DNA of 64,000 nt from Antilocapra americana. Lineage: Eukaryota; Chordata; Mammalia; Artiodactyla; Antilocapridae. The DNA is taken from assembly GCA_007570785.1 (NCBI GenBank), contig ML660201.1:32363840-32427839 (forward strand), given 5' to 3'. The position numbers were made by a program, and so were the translations under genes. A model generated the notes under the pieces. The model did not search any database. It was not told the origin of the DNA and was given only the letters and a program-made list of their open reading frames with translations. Numbering within the stretch: the first letter of the stretch is position 1; every line of letters begins with the position of its first letter. Below are positions 22,760 to 34,034 of this stretch, piece after piece.

Positions 22760-22932
22760 GAATGCTGACTGCACACTGCAGTCACTAGGAGAGATGAAAA
22801 AACAAAACAATCCACCACTGTTCAATCTCTCCTCATAGATTCTTATTTAGTTGCGCAGGGATGGGAGACTGGACACTGGTATTATTTCAGCTGTGCCCTA
22901 GTGATTCTAATGTTCATCAAGGTTCATAACCC
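22760..22932. repeat. MER3/MER5-like DNA transposon remnant
   Basis: The pattern resembles the 'tgattctaatgtkcagccaa' end of small hAT-Charlie repeats: here 'ctagtgattctaatgttcat' and 'caaggttcataaccct', with 'atagattcttatttagttgc' in the middle. Diverged. Confidence 0.5.
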
Positions 22933-23554
22933 TCCCTTCCAGGTAATATCCAGTTACCTCTTCCATTCTGAATGAGCCTGGCAGATTCCTTGTCATTAGG
23001 ACATTCCAGGCCCCAAGGGGAGACCAATTCCCTGCTTTTGCTATTAGAGACATGTGAGGGAAGCCAGATGAACTCCATTCCTTCAGGTTCTCGCGGTGAC
23101 TCTAAATCATTATCACCTAATTTTCTTATTTAATACAACTTATTCTAAAGCAGGAGTTCTCAAATGTGCTTGACATCTCCCTGGGGTGTAGGCTGGTCTC
23201 AAAAGGCGTTGCAAAATTTATTTAAGATCACTTTTATTTCTAAAGAAAATTTTCTATGGACTGGTCTGAAATCAAGCAATGGAAAAGAGCGTGTCAGAGG
23301 TTCCCAAAGGCTGAGGTGTTGACATACTTCTGTTTGTTCCTCTGACAAATGTTAGACCCCCTTCTATGTTTTGGTACCTCTGGAGTGTCATCTGTGACTT
23401 GCTTTCCTTGTAACAACCATCAGTAATTAGATTTATTGCCTTTTTTGGTGACTTTGTTGCAGTTTTTAAAATGTCAGTTTAGAAGTCTGGTGAGGATGTC
23501 TGTGTATCAGAAATTTATTTATTTACTGTTTTTTGATTTGTTTTAGCATCCTAG

Positions 23555-23800
23555 GTTTTTTTATTTTTATTTTTATTAAAACATAGTTGATTTACAATGC
23601 TGTGTTAGTTGTAGGTGCATAGCCATGGTTTAGTTATACATATATATATATATATATATATGAATCAGTTATATATATATACATATATATATGATTCTGT
23701 TTTAGATTAATTTAGATTAACATTCTTTTTTAGATTCTTTCCCATTGTATGTTATTATAAGATCTTGAGTAAAGTTCTTTGCGCTATTAAGAATTTGGCT
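23555..23800 (-). mobile_element. Antisense ruminant L1 3' end with (TA)n expansion
   Basis: Reads as an antisense L1 tail: T-rich start, 'aaaacatagttgatttacaa', 'tgctgtgttagttgtaggtg', then two (TA)n blocks at about 23637-23692, then 'agattctttcccattgtatg' and 'cttgagtaaagttctttgcg'. The TA expansion is local to this copy. Confidence 0.75.
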
Positions 23801-24285
23801 TCTGTAACCTCTACGATGTGTAAACACTCAAATAACTTTGAACTGTCTGAATTCCTTAGCACTTTGCTTCCTCAAAGTAGGGGCAAACAAGCCAGAACAG
23901 GCTTGCATGTAGCAGGGCCTGTTAAGAGTGACTGCTGAGTTGATGAGCCAAGAGAATGGTTTGTCACTTTTTCTGAGAGGCATAGCTGGATTAATTTTGC
24001 AAGAGGACACCCAAAGGAGAAGCCCTTACTGGAATAGAAAGGTGAGATCAAGATAAGTATCAGAATGGGAGAGAACTCTGGGATTGTCAAATCTAGCCTG
24101 TTCACTTACAGATATGTGAACCAAGCTGATTTATTAGGGATTTCAGCAAGATTCATTAAGTGCCTGTTAGAATGCTACATGTTGTGTTGGAACCAGAAGA
24201 GGTAGTTAATGTATTTGGGTTCTCCAGAGAAACAGAACCAATAGGAAGTTTTATCTATTTATGGATATTTATGATAAGAAATTGG

Positions 24286-24472
24286 GCTTCCCTTGTGGCT
24301 CAGCTGGGAAAAAAATCCGCCTGCAATGCAGGAGACCTTGGTTTGATCCCTGGGTTGGGAAGATCCCTTGGGGAAGGGAACAGCTATCCACTCCAGTATT
24401 CTGGTCTGGAGAATTCCATGGTCTGTATAGTCCATGGGGTCGCAAAGAGTCAGACACGACTGAGTGACTTTT
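24286..24472 (+). mobile_element. Bov-tA SINE, sense
   Basis: Full bovid SINE: tRNA-like head 'gggcttcccttgtggctcag', 'ctgcaatgcaggagaccttg', body 'ccactccagtattctggtct', and tail 'gagtcagacacgactgagtg'. Confidence 0.95.
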
Positions 24473-25089
24473 CCTTACTTACTTTATGGTAAGACATCAG
24501 CTTATGCAGTTATGTAGACTGACAAGTCCCAAGGTCCATAGTTGGTAAGCTGAAGGCCCAGAAATACTGATGGTGTGATTTTAGTTAAGAGTCTAGAGGC
24601 CTGAGATCTAGGAGAGCTGATGGTGTAAGTTCTAGTCTGAAGGCTGGCTGGCTTGAGACAAGGAGGGGTAATGTTTCGGTTTAGTGTGAAATCCAGAAAG
24701 CTGATGTCTTAGCTCAAAGGTTAAGGCAGGAGTTATTCCCTCTTATTCATGGGCAAGTCAGCTTGCCCTCAACTGATTGGGTGAGGCCCACTTAAATTAG
24801 AGACACTGATCTGCTTTACTCAGTTTATCAGTTGAAATGTAAAAGTCATCCAGTAGACTTATCATAAGAAACATGCTAAATAATACTTGACTAGGTATCT
24901 AGATATCTAGGCACCTTGTGGTCCAGTCAGGCTGATGCATAAAATTAGCCTTCACCCATGACTTTTCCAAAACATATGGTACAGATGTAGGTCTCAAATC
25001 AACATCTCCTGACCCTTGCTCAGAGTTCTGTCTGCTTCATGTTCCTATTTTATGACTCATCTGTAACAAATGAACAATAAAGACCAAAG
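24473..25089. other. Unassigned intronic sequence
   Basis: No exon or nameable repeat is seen. Confidence 0.4.
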
Positions 25090-25420
25090 TAGCCATAAAA
25101 AGCAATAAATGAGGCTTCATCAACCATCAAAACTTCCACTCATCAAAAGATATCCCTAACAAAGTGAATATACAAGTCACAGGCTAGGAGAAGGGGTTTG
25201 CAAAATTTATTTCTGACAAAGGACTGATATGCAGGATATATAAAGAACTCTTAAAGTCAATATTAAGAAGATGAACTAATAAAAAAAAGTTAAACAATTT
25301 GAATAGAAATTTCATAAATTAATAGAAGATACTTCATATCCTTATCCATCAGGGTAATACAAATTAAAGTAATGAAGAAGGAATATAACACATATATGAA
25401 GAACACTGAAATAAGTGTTG
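25090..25420 (+). mobile_element. Old L1 (L1M type) fragment, sense
   Basis: Matches the end of ORF2 of old mammalian L1: 'gcttcatcaaccatcaaaac', 'gacaaaggactgatatgcag', 'gatatataaagaactcttaa'. Many changes leave no open frame. Confidence 0.75.
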
Positions 25421-25871
25421 AGTAAATGAAGTAAAAAATGAATGCCAGATTTCCTGATAACTGGTGCTGGACTGAAGGACGTTTGATACTCTACACTGTC
25501 ATTCATATTCCATGCAAACCTAAGATTTCTGTCTTTGGTCGCACACCTTTGACCGTAGGGTATACCATAGATGCACTATTTGTAAGTGTTTGGTGTGTGA
25601 AAGCAGTCCAGTGACAGCATCCAAATTTTAATTTGTTTTCAGCCTAGTAATATGGAAAGCTTAACTTGTTTAACTTGTTTTATATGTTTTGTCATAAGCA
25701 TTAATCATTAAAAAGCTCTCCTTGAGGACAAACAACTCCACAAAAGATACATTTTGGAATATGATACTGACACTTCCAAGTCAAGAGGAGGGTAGCTAGC
25801 ATTTGCCTAACATTGCATGTTTTCATTTGCAAACGGCAAAGTCAAGATGGGAATGTAGTTCTGCTTGGTCC

Positions 25872-26020
25872 TGCTTTAGTCACTGCTGCTACTGCTGCTG
25901 CTAAGTTGCTTCAGTCGTGTCCGACTCTGTGCGACCCCATAGACGGCAGCCCACCAGGCTCCCCTGTCCCTGGGCTTCTCCAGGCAAGAACACTGGAGTG
26001 GGTTGCCATTTCCTTCTCAC
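25872..26020 (-). mobile_element. Bov-tA-type SINE, antisense
   Basis: Starts with the (CTG)n-like 'ctgctgctactgctgctgct', then 'ttgcttcagtcgtgtccgac', 'ccatagacggcagcccacca' and 'cactggagtgggttgccatt'. This is a common young bovid SINE in antisense. Confidence 0.92.
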
Positions 26021-26186
26021 TAGTGTTATTTTAACTAGTGTTTTCATCCTTCATCCACTCCTTTAATCATCACTAGGTCTATGCCAATTTCTCCTCTAAG
26101 CTGAGAGAGTCTCAGCTCTCATGTCAAACTATCGTGGTGGTAGAGGACACATAATAAACAAGATAAAGAAACATATTGATAAGCCA

Positions 26187-26435
26187 CCTTAGGTGACTCA
26201 GTGGGTAAAAAAAAATCATCACTTTAGGTGGCTCAGTGGGTGAAAAATTCACCTGCAATGCAGGAGATGCAGGAGACAAGGGTTCTATCCCTGGGTCAGG
26301 AAAAGCCGCTGGAGGAGGGCATGGCAACCCACTCCAGTATTCTTGCCTGGAAAATCCCTTGCGCAGAGGAGCCTGGTGGGTTACAGTCCATAGGGTTGCA
26401 AAGAGTTGGACCCAACTGAAGCGACTGAGCAGTCA
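26187..26435 (+). mobile_element. Bov-tA SINE, sense, with duplicated head
   Basis: The tRNA-like head occurs twice: 'ttaggtgactcagtgggtaa' near 26189 and 'ttaggtggctcagtgggtga' near 26223. It is followed by a normal body ('caacccactccagtattctt', 'gcctggaaaatcccttgcgc') and tail ('gcaaagagttggacccaact'). Confidence 0.9.
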
Positions 26436-27714
26436 TGCAAAGCCTGTGAACACAATAAACCAGAGCGATGGGCTAGACACTGGTGGAGGGGCTTTTCATT
26501 GAGAAGCTTGGCGGAGACTATATCTGCTGGATCATTGTGAAGACTAGCACAAACCTCTGGTCTCAGCATTAAGCTCTGATTCCTCTTTACCAGCATCCTT
26601 GCACTAGAAGACAGGTATGTTTATGTAAGTATGGACAGAGGAGATCTTAGCTGTTTGAAATCATTCCCAGTATGAGGGTTTCCCCCCCAATATTCTTCTA
26701 ATATGCTCTTGGATCTAAATGGAGAAAAGAAAGCAAGCTCAACAGGAATAACTGTTCCCGATTGCTCTTCATTTACCCATCTCCCAGGGTGGCACTGCCT
26801 CACTAGGCTTGTTGCTGTGACTGGGGATCACTTCAAGCATTTATTTGGAAGCTGCCAAGAACTGGGCTGCTGAGGTTCAGAGAGTAAACTCACAACAAAG
26901 AATTTTCCTGTCCAGGATGCCATTGGCACTCCTGTGAGAAACCCTTGGTGAATCGTGCTGAGGGCTTAAGCTTACATCTGTTAAAGTCTTGTGTATCAAG
27001 GGGGTGAGATTTGACCAGCTAGGTCTGAGTTCTTTTGTCCTTGGATTTCCTTTAGGTCTTTCCCATTCTGTGACAAAGGCCAGGATTCTGACCAGATCCA
27101 GTTGATGATGTTCTGTGCTTTTCCTCTGGTTATCCGGACCCATGAAATGGCAAGACAGAGAATGGTTTATTGATTCTGTTTTTCTTTCCTTGTATATAAA
27201 ATTTTAAATGCTGTAGCACTTGGGCTTGCAAGTCAGTACTCTAATTAAGAAAAAGATGACTATTAAGAGCCATGTTTTCATCTGCAATTGGAGAGTTCGT
27301 CAGAGAGAAACCAGCTTGGCAGATGTGATGGGCTTTCCTTACATAAATCACCTCCCACTGTCGGAGTGGGCATATGGCCAGTGAGTGTCCTAATTATTGA
27401 ATGGCTTTTATAGCCCCATTATTGATAATCACTTTTGAATAACAGCTGAAAGATGGTGATGGAATGAAAATAGTAGTGTGAAAATGATAATCACTTATGG
27501 AATTACAGGAGTTAGAAATATCTTGTGACCACCTATGAATTAAGAACTCTTTCCCCAAATATTTTTTAGCCACATATATGATATATCATACTCTCCATAA
27601 ATGAGAACTGTGATCAGTCCCTGTAAGAATTCTTACCTGCTGATTTCACAAAAGTAAAACAGCCCAAGAACCCTGCACATAGGCACATTCACATAGGTGC
27701 ATTATGTACATTTT
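26436..27714. other. Intronic sequence, no exon seen
   Basis: No exon or nameable repeat. 27240-27500 is high complexity with homeodomain-like TAATTATTGA and repeated TGATAATCACTT; it could be a noncoding element (inference only). Confidence 0.4.
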
Positions 27715-28065
27715 TTTTAGAAATAAATTCTATTTTGGAATATTTTAGATGCAAAAAGTTGCAAAGATAGTACAGAGCATTCCAGAATTTCCTTCATCTA
27801 ATTTTCCCCAGTGCCAACATCTTGCATAGTCATGATACATTTGACATAAGTTGCTTTTACCAGTATCTATTTTCTGTCACTAGATCTAGTTCAGGGTACT
27901 GTGTTGTGTTTAGTTGTCATGTCTTAAACTCCTCTAGTCTGTACAAAGTTCTTAATCTTTTCTTGTTTTTCCATGACCTTGACAGTTGTGATAAATACCA
28001 GTATATGGTTTTAACAAAAAGTTTCACTCTCCACTGCTGGATAAAACCTGGTTTAGAAACACAGA
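27715..28065 (-). mobile_element. Old L1 (L1M type) fragment, antisense
   Basis: Antisense L1M 3' region: 'gcaaagatagtacagagcat', 'ccccagtgccaacatcttgc', 'tagtcatgatacatttgaca', 'agttgtcatgtcttaaactc'. Confidence 0.7.
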
Positions 28066-28077
28066 GATGAAAGGGGA

Positions 28078-28260
28078 AAAGTGTAGAGGTTTGGAGTTAG
28101 GACATCTGAGTTTTAGTCCTACATTCGTCTGATCCATTCAGTACCTGGGCGTCTCACTTTCTTCATCTGTTTTGAAGTGGAAACAATGTTACTATTCTCC
28201 CTGGGCTTTATGAGGTTTAAATGAGATAAGGTTCATGAAAGAGATTTATGATAAAGCAAC
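28078..28260 (+). repeat. MIR SINE, sense
   Basis: MIR order: 'ggtttggagttaggacatct', 'gagttttagtcctacattcg', 'cactttcttcatctgttttg', 'tgaggtttaaatgagataag'. Confidence 0.8.
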
Positions 28261-28629
28261 ATATATCATCAAAAGGAAATCTTATTTATAATGTCTGAGT
28301 CTTTCTATGCTGCAGATTTGTATATAGTGGAGATTGACACAAATAACATTCCATTCCAGGAAACATTTAATGCATTTCTTAGAAGGCTCTTTAAATGTGT
28401 AAAATTATTCTGTTTTGTAGAGGCCATGAGAATGGGTTATGTTTAAGCCATTGAGTTTTTTTATGAAAGCCCCATCAACACAGATCCGTGGCTCACCCTG
28501 CTACTTTTTTTCTAAGGCAGTTGTTTGTACACCAGAGCTACCTATATACACACAGATGCACAGTCATGTAAAGCCTGGCAAGCTTAGGCAAACAGCATGT
28601 ATTTGAGAGAGAGACAATCCTCTGGAATG

Positions 28630-28855
28630 GGGTGGTGGCAAATTACAGCTTGCGTGCCAAGTCAAGGCTACTGTATGTTTTTGTAATAAAGTTTTATTAG
28701 AACACAGCCAGGCACAATTGTTTACATCTTGTTTAGAGTTGATTTCCTGATAAAACAGAGCTGAAGAGTTGGAACACAGACCGTACAGCCTGTGAAGCCT
28801 TAAAATATTTACTATCTGACTTTTCAGAAAAGTTTTGCCTGCATCTGCTATAGAA
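28630..28855 (+). repeat. Old hAT-type DNA transposon copy
   Basis: Same family as 253-437: 'ggtggcaaattacagcttgc', 'gtaataaagttttattagaa', 'cacagccaggcacaattgtt', 'ttaaaatatttactatctga', 'cagaaaagttttgcctgc'. Confidence 0.7.
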
Positions 28856-29099
28856 TCTTACTGATGCAAGATGTCTTTCTTTCTATTCTCACCTGTCTGA
28901 GACCATATACTTCTGATTCTCTCATTTGTTTTCAGTTCTGAAAGATTTTTTAAAGAGGAGTACTATGCAAAGCATAGAATTATTAGGATGCTTTGCTCAG
29001 GGAAAATGGTCTCACCTTTTCCAGACCCATCAAATAATGCGTAGATATTGCTGGTGGGCTCTGTTCTCACAATCCAGCAGAAATTGAAGTGGCTTGTGC

Positions 29100-29252
29100 T
29101 GATGTAATCTTTGTTGTAGCATGGCAGGCTTCTTTGTCCTTCACTGTCCCCTGGAGTTTGCTGAAACTCATGTCCATTGAGCTGATGATGCCATCCAACA
29201 GTTTCATCCTCTGTCGCCTCCTTCTCCTCCTGCCTTAGTCTTTGCCAACACC
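29100..29252 (-). mobile_element. Bov-A/BovB 3' fragment, antisense
   Basis: Antisense BovB-type sequence: 'gaaactcatgtccattgagc', 'tgatgatgccatccaacagt', 'ttcatcctctgtcgcctcct'. It is interrupted on its right by the Bov-tA at 29264. Confidence 0.75.
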
Positions 29253-29493
29253 CTGTTTGTATGGCTTGGTGGCTTCCCTGGTGACTCAGATGGTAAAGCA
29301 TCTGCCTGCAATGCGGGAGACCCGGGTTCAATCCCTGGGTCAGGAAGATCCCCTGGAGAAGAAAATGGCAACCCATTCCAGTACTGTTGCCTGGAAAATC
29401 CCATGGATGGAGGAGCCTGGTAGCGTACAGTCCATGGGGTCCCAAAGAGTCAGACACGACTGAGTGACTTCACTTTAACCTTCTGCTTGTATG
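29253..29493 (+). mobile_element. Bov-tA SINE, sense, with target-site duplication
   Basis: The SINE body is 29264-29482: 'ttccctggtgactcagatgg', 'ctgcctgcaatgcgggagac', 'aatggcaacccattccagta', 'cagacacgactgagtgactt'. Flanks are ctgtttgtatg (29253-29263) and ctgcttgtatg (29483-29493), an 11-bp duplication with one mismatch. Confidence 0.95.
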
Positions 29494-30189
29494 ATATTTC
29501 CTTGTGTAGGTCAGAGGACCTGGAACTCTAGTCCTAGCCTGCTGTTGCTTGAATTATATCAGACCATATTAGAATGTAGTTTACCACCTGCATTATCTAT
29601 TCTTATCTGAGAATAAATTGGAGTGAGATTGGGATGGTAGGGGAACAGCTGTGTTAGTTACTATGGATGTTCAAACTATGGAATGCCAATGGCATTTCAG
29701 TTTGTATTTGCATAAACACACTGAAAACTTCTTACTTGTCAACAGTGTCCTAAGAGCCAAGAGTTCAGGGCTTCAATCCGGGGCGCGCAATCCTGGGAAG
29801 GAACTTTACACACACTCCCTGGCTGAGCGTTCTCTGGGATCTAATGCTGTTCAGATGTTACTTTCTTGGTGTTTCCTTATGTTGAGCATAAAGAGGATAT
29901 TGGAACAGCTGTACAATGCCACAGTTTTATGGGAAGTCAGCCTGTGGTTTTTATGTTGAAATCCACATGGATGTTTTCTAGTGGCATGATGAGTGTGACT
30001 GTTTAAGAAAAAAAAATAATTTTATTCTTTTTTTTAAATCTTGAAACATTTCAAACCCGTACACTAATTAAAACAAAACAAAACAAACAAGCAAACAGCG
30101 TAATGTATTCCATCATCCCTGACCAGCTATTAACATCTTGCCATGCCCATTATCTCTCTCTCTTTCTACACATATTTCCACTTTGTCAA
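29494..30189. other. Unassigned intronic sequence
   Basis: No exon seen. About 30010-30100 looks like an A/T-rich old LINE scrap with an (AAAAC)n run. Confidence 0.4.
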
Positions 30190-30305
30190 ATTACCTGGCT
30201 TATGGGGCAATCTGTGAGTCTCAGTTTAATCTTCTGTAAGATGGCATTGGAAGCAGAACCAGTCTCATTGGGTTGGAGTAAGGATTGTAAAGATATTACT
30301 TAGCA
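30190..30305 (+). repeat. MIR SINE, sense, partial
   Basis: 'tgagtctcagtttaatcttc', 'tgtaagatggcattggaagc', then 'gtaaggattgtaaagatatt' follow MIR order. Confidence 0.6.
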
Positions 30306-31239
30306 TTGTGGGTGGCCTTCAGAGCCATGTTCCATCCAGTGTTCACTGTCAGCACTTGAGTCCTGCAGGTTGGCTGAGCACGGTTCTGTGAGATCCTGAT
30401 GTCTTTGTAAGAATTTAGTGTCTCCTTGAAGGACACACACACACTATTCTTCAGATTCCACTCACAGTTCTGATTGTAGAGACATTTGACTTCAGCTTTA
30501 CATGAGGTCATGCAGCTGTTTGGTTAGGGTTGGGCAGAAGCTCATATCAGCTAGCTATATAGTGTTGCCAGCAAGGGACCATTGTCTTTTCTGCTCTCAG
30601 TAAATCTCTTATTTATTTATTTTTCTGAGCAGGTGTTATTCTACTACCCTGTTTAACTAGAATCAGTATAAGGAGCACAAAAGGCTGGAAATAATGAGAA
30701 AAATAGAAATGATGGAATTTGAACCTTGTTTTCCTTTCCATGCTTAATTCAGGTTTCTTCTCACTGTGGGATGAAATTTATTAAAAGATTGACCAGGAGA
30801 AAAAGAGCCGAGAAAACAGGCAGGGTAACAATAATAAAGCAGCTATCCTGAAGTGCTAGCAAAATGTTTCATGCTTGTCCATATGGGGAGTTAAATGTAG
30901 ATAGTAATTTCTAGAGCTTCATCAGCATACAGAAATCTGTCCTGCAGCCTCTGTTTCACATCACAGACTCACCATGCACTTTTCTTTTCTGTTTTTTAAG
31001 TTCTGCAGAAAAAAGACTGTAAGGACAGCAGTCTTTGTACCACTAGGGGAAAGGATTCAATCTCTGCTGGTCTAATGAGATACCACCTGCCTGGAGTCAT
31101 GTGTGCTGTGCCTCTTATTATAAAGTGTTATTACTAGCTTACTCATGGAGTGGCAGCATCTCTTGAGGTTTGCAAGAGATGGGAGAAATAGGAAAAAGCT
31201 CATTCTCAGAACCTGGTTCCCCAAGTTTTATTAAGGAAC
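30306..31239. other. Unassigned intronic sequence
   Basis: No exon or nameable repeat is seen. Confidence 0.4.
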
Positions 31240-31540
31240 TTTGCTGGACTTAGACCCTTAATTTGAAGACTTTAGCATGTATAAAATCACTTGCTGCTGC
31301 TGCTAAGTCATGTCAGTCGTGTCCAACTCTGTGCAACCCCATAGACGGCAGCCCACTAGGCTCCCCCGTCCCTGGGATTCTCCAGGCAAAAACACTGGAG
31401 TGGGTTGCCATATCCTTCTCCAATGCATGAAAGATAAAATCACTTGAAGGCTTGTTAAACCATAGATTGGTGAACCTGACTTTCAGAGATTTTAGTTCAG
31501 TAGGTCTTGAGTACAATGTAGTAATCTGAATGTCAATAAG
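31240..31540 (+). repeat. MER5A element split by a Bov-tA
   Basis: The left part ends with 'gaagactttagcatgtataa' and the right part resumes with 'cacttgaaggcttgttaaac', 'gattttagttcagtaggtct'. Joined order matches MER5A. The SINE at 31294-31433 sits between them. Confidence 0.75.
31281..31446 (-). mobile_element. Bov-tA-type SINE, antisense, with perfect target-site duplication
   Basis: ataaaatcacttg occurs at 31281-31293 and 31434-31446. Between them is an antisense SINE starting with a (CTG)n-like run, 'aagtcatgtcagtcgtgtcc', 'ccatagacggcagcccacta', 'cactggagtgggttgccata'. Confidence 0.95.
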
Positions 31541-31647
31541 TTTCTGAGTACAGCCGCTTAGGCTAATGTTAGAGACGATGCATATCCTGTACCCCAAGTA
31601 TTACACAAGAATTGCTCACCTGGAGATACAGAACCAACATCTGGACC

Positions 31648-31863
31648 AAGAGTTAGCCAAATGTGGCGCCTGGGCCGAATCTGCTGCCTACATTTGTAAA
31701 TAAGTTCTCCTGGAAACAACTTTATTTACATATAATCTGTGGCTGTTTTCATACTACGAAGGCAGAGTTGACCAGTTGGACTGAGTCCATACGTGCTCCC
31801 AAAGCTGAAAATATATGCTGTCTGGCTATTGGCCCTTTACAGAAAAGTTTTGCTGACCCCTGA
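31648..31863 (+). repeat. Old hAT-type DNA transposon copy
   Basis: Third copy of this family: 'agttagccaaatgtggcgcc', 'atctgtggctgttttcatac', 'ttggccctttacagaaaagt', 'tttgctgacccctga'. Confidence 0.75.
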
Positions 31864-32226
31864 CCTAGACCACTGCTTCCATGTCATTTGGGGGAAGGTG
31901 GCTTGGAAGTAATTCTGTAACTGGCACACTGAGTGTTACCAATTTCGGTATTTTTTAGACATAAGGGTTCCTTTTTTTTTTTACTTAAATACATATGATA
32001 ATGGAATTCATTTGTTATTTCTCAACAAGCCATTTTCCAAATTAGTTTTCTCATTGGAATCAACAGTTTCTCAGAATGAAAAGAAATAGTTTTAGCAGCC
32101 ATGCTTCCTCTCTAATACAGAGCTTTGAATTAGAATTATTTGAATTATTGATGGAAACTTTTGTTTTTTTTTAAAAAAAATCACATAATTTAAAGGAGAA
32201 AAATCATTCTCATTTGGACTCTGTAA
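31864..32226. other. Unassigned AT-rich intronic sequence
   Basis: No exon or nameable repeat; poly-T at 31972-31981 and a poly-T/poly-A switch at 32164-32180. Confidence 0.4.
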
Positions 32227-32454
32227 TGTCAGATGTGTGTTAGTTGCTCAGTCATGTCTGACTCTTAGTGACCCCATGGACTGTCACCCACCAGGCTCCT
32301 CTGTCCATGGACTTCTTCAGATGAGAATACTGGAGTGGGTAGCCATTCTCTTCTCCAAGGGATCTTCCTGACCCACGGATCGAACTCAGGTGCCCCACAT
32401 TGCAGGCAGATTCTTTACCTTGTGAGCCACCAGGGAAGCCCCCAGTTGTCAGAT
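32227..32454 (-). mobile_element. Bov-tA SINE, antisense
   Basis: Antisense: 'gttgctcagtcatgtctgac', 'ccaccaggctcctctgtcca', 'actggagtgggtagccattc', 'gaactcaggtgccccacatt', 'gagccaccagggaagccccc'. The 8-mer tgtcagat lies at both sides (32227-32234 and 32447-32454). Confidence 0.92.
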
Positions 32455-32479
32455 CAGTGATACTATATTTCCTCCAAAA

Positions 32480-33480
32480 ACTGCTGTATGGAAGGAAATT
32501 TGTCAATATGTATCAAAAATCTTCAAAAATAATGTTCATTCTCATTGCTCTATTCATTCTACTTCCGGGAAATTTCAGCAAAAATTCATATTCAGTGTTT
32601 TCCATTACAGCACTATATGTATTTTTTTTGAAAGAAAAGACATCTAAATGTCTATTAATGTGAAGCTAATAATATTAAGGTGAACACACACTACTATTTT
32701 GGGACCATTTAAAATCAAGCTGGAAGGAAATGCCCTGGCTGTTCAGTGGTTGAGACTCCGTGTTTGTACTGCAGGGAGCATAGATTTGATCTCTGGTTGG
32801 GGAACTAAGAACCCACATGCCTTTGTGATGTAAAAATAAATGAAATCAAGCTGGATAAAGGGAAACTGATACAATCTTTTTGGAGGGTATTTTCTGTCAG
32901 GAACCTTAATGTTTTTGTACCTTATGTACCAACATTTTCACTTAAGAATCATGAGAAAGTAATAAGAAATACAGGTAGATTTTGTATAAGAAGGATAATA
33001 AGTACAATGGACCGAGTTCCAGGACCCTACATACACAAATGATAGCAAATGTTGCCCAAAGTGTGGGGAAATGGGACTTCCAAGCTTTTTGATAGAAAAG
33101 CAACTTGGCCCCATGATTTTGAGAATTTTAGAGAAACCTAGGTAAGTTGAAGGTGACTACATCTATTTCCAGGTTTAGATATTTTAAGATTAAAAAAAAT
33201 AAATAAACAGTTTTGCTTTTTTTAAAAAAGTATTTTAATGACATTTACTGCAGCATTGTTGAATTGTCAGCAACATTGGAAAGAGCTTAATTATTTCTGA
33301 AGGAGAAATAAAATTACTGTATTTTTAAAATGGAATATTATACAGCATTTAAATAATTCACAAGTATACTGATTGACATGGTTAATTTTTTGTCAAGTAA
33401 TGGTAATCAAAAAAGCAGAGCTATATTTTTGTAAATTTGAAACCACAGAATTCCAGATATATACATATGAAAATATGAAA
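32480..33480 (+). mobile_element. Old L1 (L1M type), sense, split by a SINE
   Basis: Left part: 'atttgtcaatatgtatcaaa' and 'cattctacttccgggaaatt'. Right part after about 33220: 'tactgcagcattgttgaatt', 'aaatggaatattatacagca', 'actgattgacatggttaatt'. These follow L1M ORF2 3' end order, heavily degraded. Confidence 0.6.
32712..32855 (+). mobile_element. CHR-type tRNA SINE, sense, with perfect target-site duplication
   Basis: aaatcaagctgga occurs at 32712-32724 and 32843-32855. Between them: 'aatgccctggctgttcagtg', 'gttgagactccgtgtttgta', 'ggttggggaactaagaaccc'. The insertion splits older L1M-like sequence. Confidence 0.92.
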
Positions 33481-33489
33481 TAGTGGCTA

Positions 33490-34034
33490 ATCCAAGACAG
33501 AGTCTAAAGCCCCCCCTTTTCCTATTTAAATGATAAAATTATCCTAAAATTAGCTCTGAATCCTTGTAAAAAGTTCTGCATGTTACTGACCTGTGTTCTC
33601 TTTTCCATTTGCAAAACAAATCTTGAATTTCACAGAAAGATGCTATGACAAACTCTTCCTCTAACGATTATTATTTCATTGGCTCACTGCCCTTGACAAT
33701 TAAGAGAAGATTTATAGACATGTCCCCTGAATAATTGGCAATTAATTTGAGATTAGATGCCAAAAAAGTACAGTATTTCTAATGTAATGCGAAGGTTGAG
33801 GCTTTTGGCTTATAAATGTCACGGAACACAGAGTAAATGTTAACTGGCAGCATAGTTAACCCTGCCCTTTTGCACATCCGCAATAGGGAGGAGTTTTAGT
33901 TTGATGATCATAAAACTTTAGCTAGCTTGGCTAGTTTGATTGTAAAGCTCAAGTGTAAACAAAGAGTGTCTATGAATTAAGAATGCTTCCAGTCTCAATG
34001 CCCCAGGTTCATCTTGATAGGTATTGAATATGAT
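33490..34034. other. Intronic sequence, no exon seen
   Basis: No exon or nameable repeat. 33590-33960 is non-repetitive with AT-rich homeodomain-like words (ataattggcaattaatttga). It could be conserved, but this cannot be shown from one sequence. Confidence 0.35.

Noticed and set aside
29264..29340. tRNA-like sequence
   Set aside because: It is the tRNA-derived head of a Bov-tA SINE; the other SINE heads in the window were rejected for the same reason. No independent functional tRNA gene was recognised.
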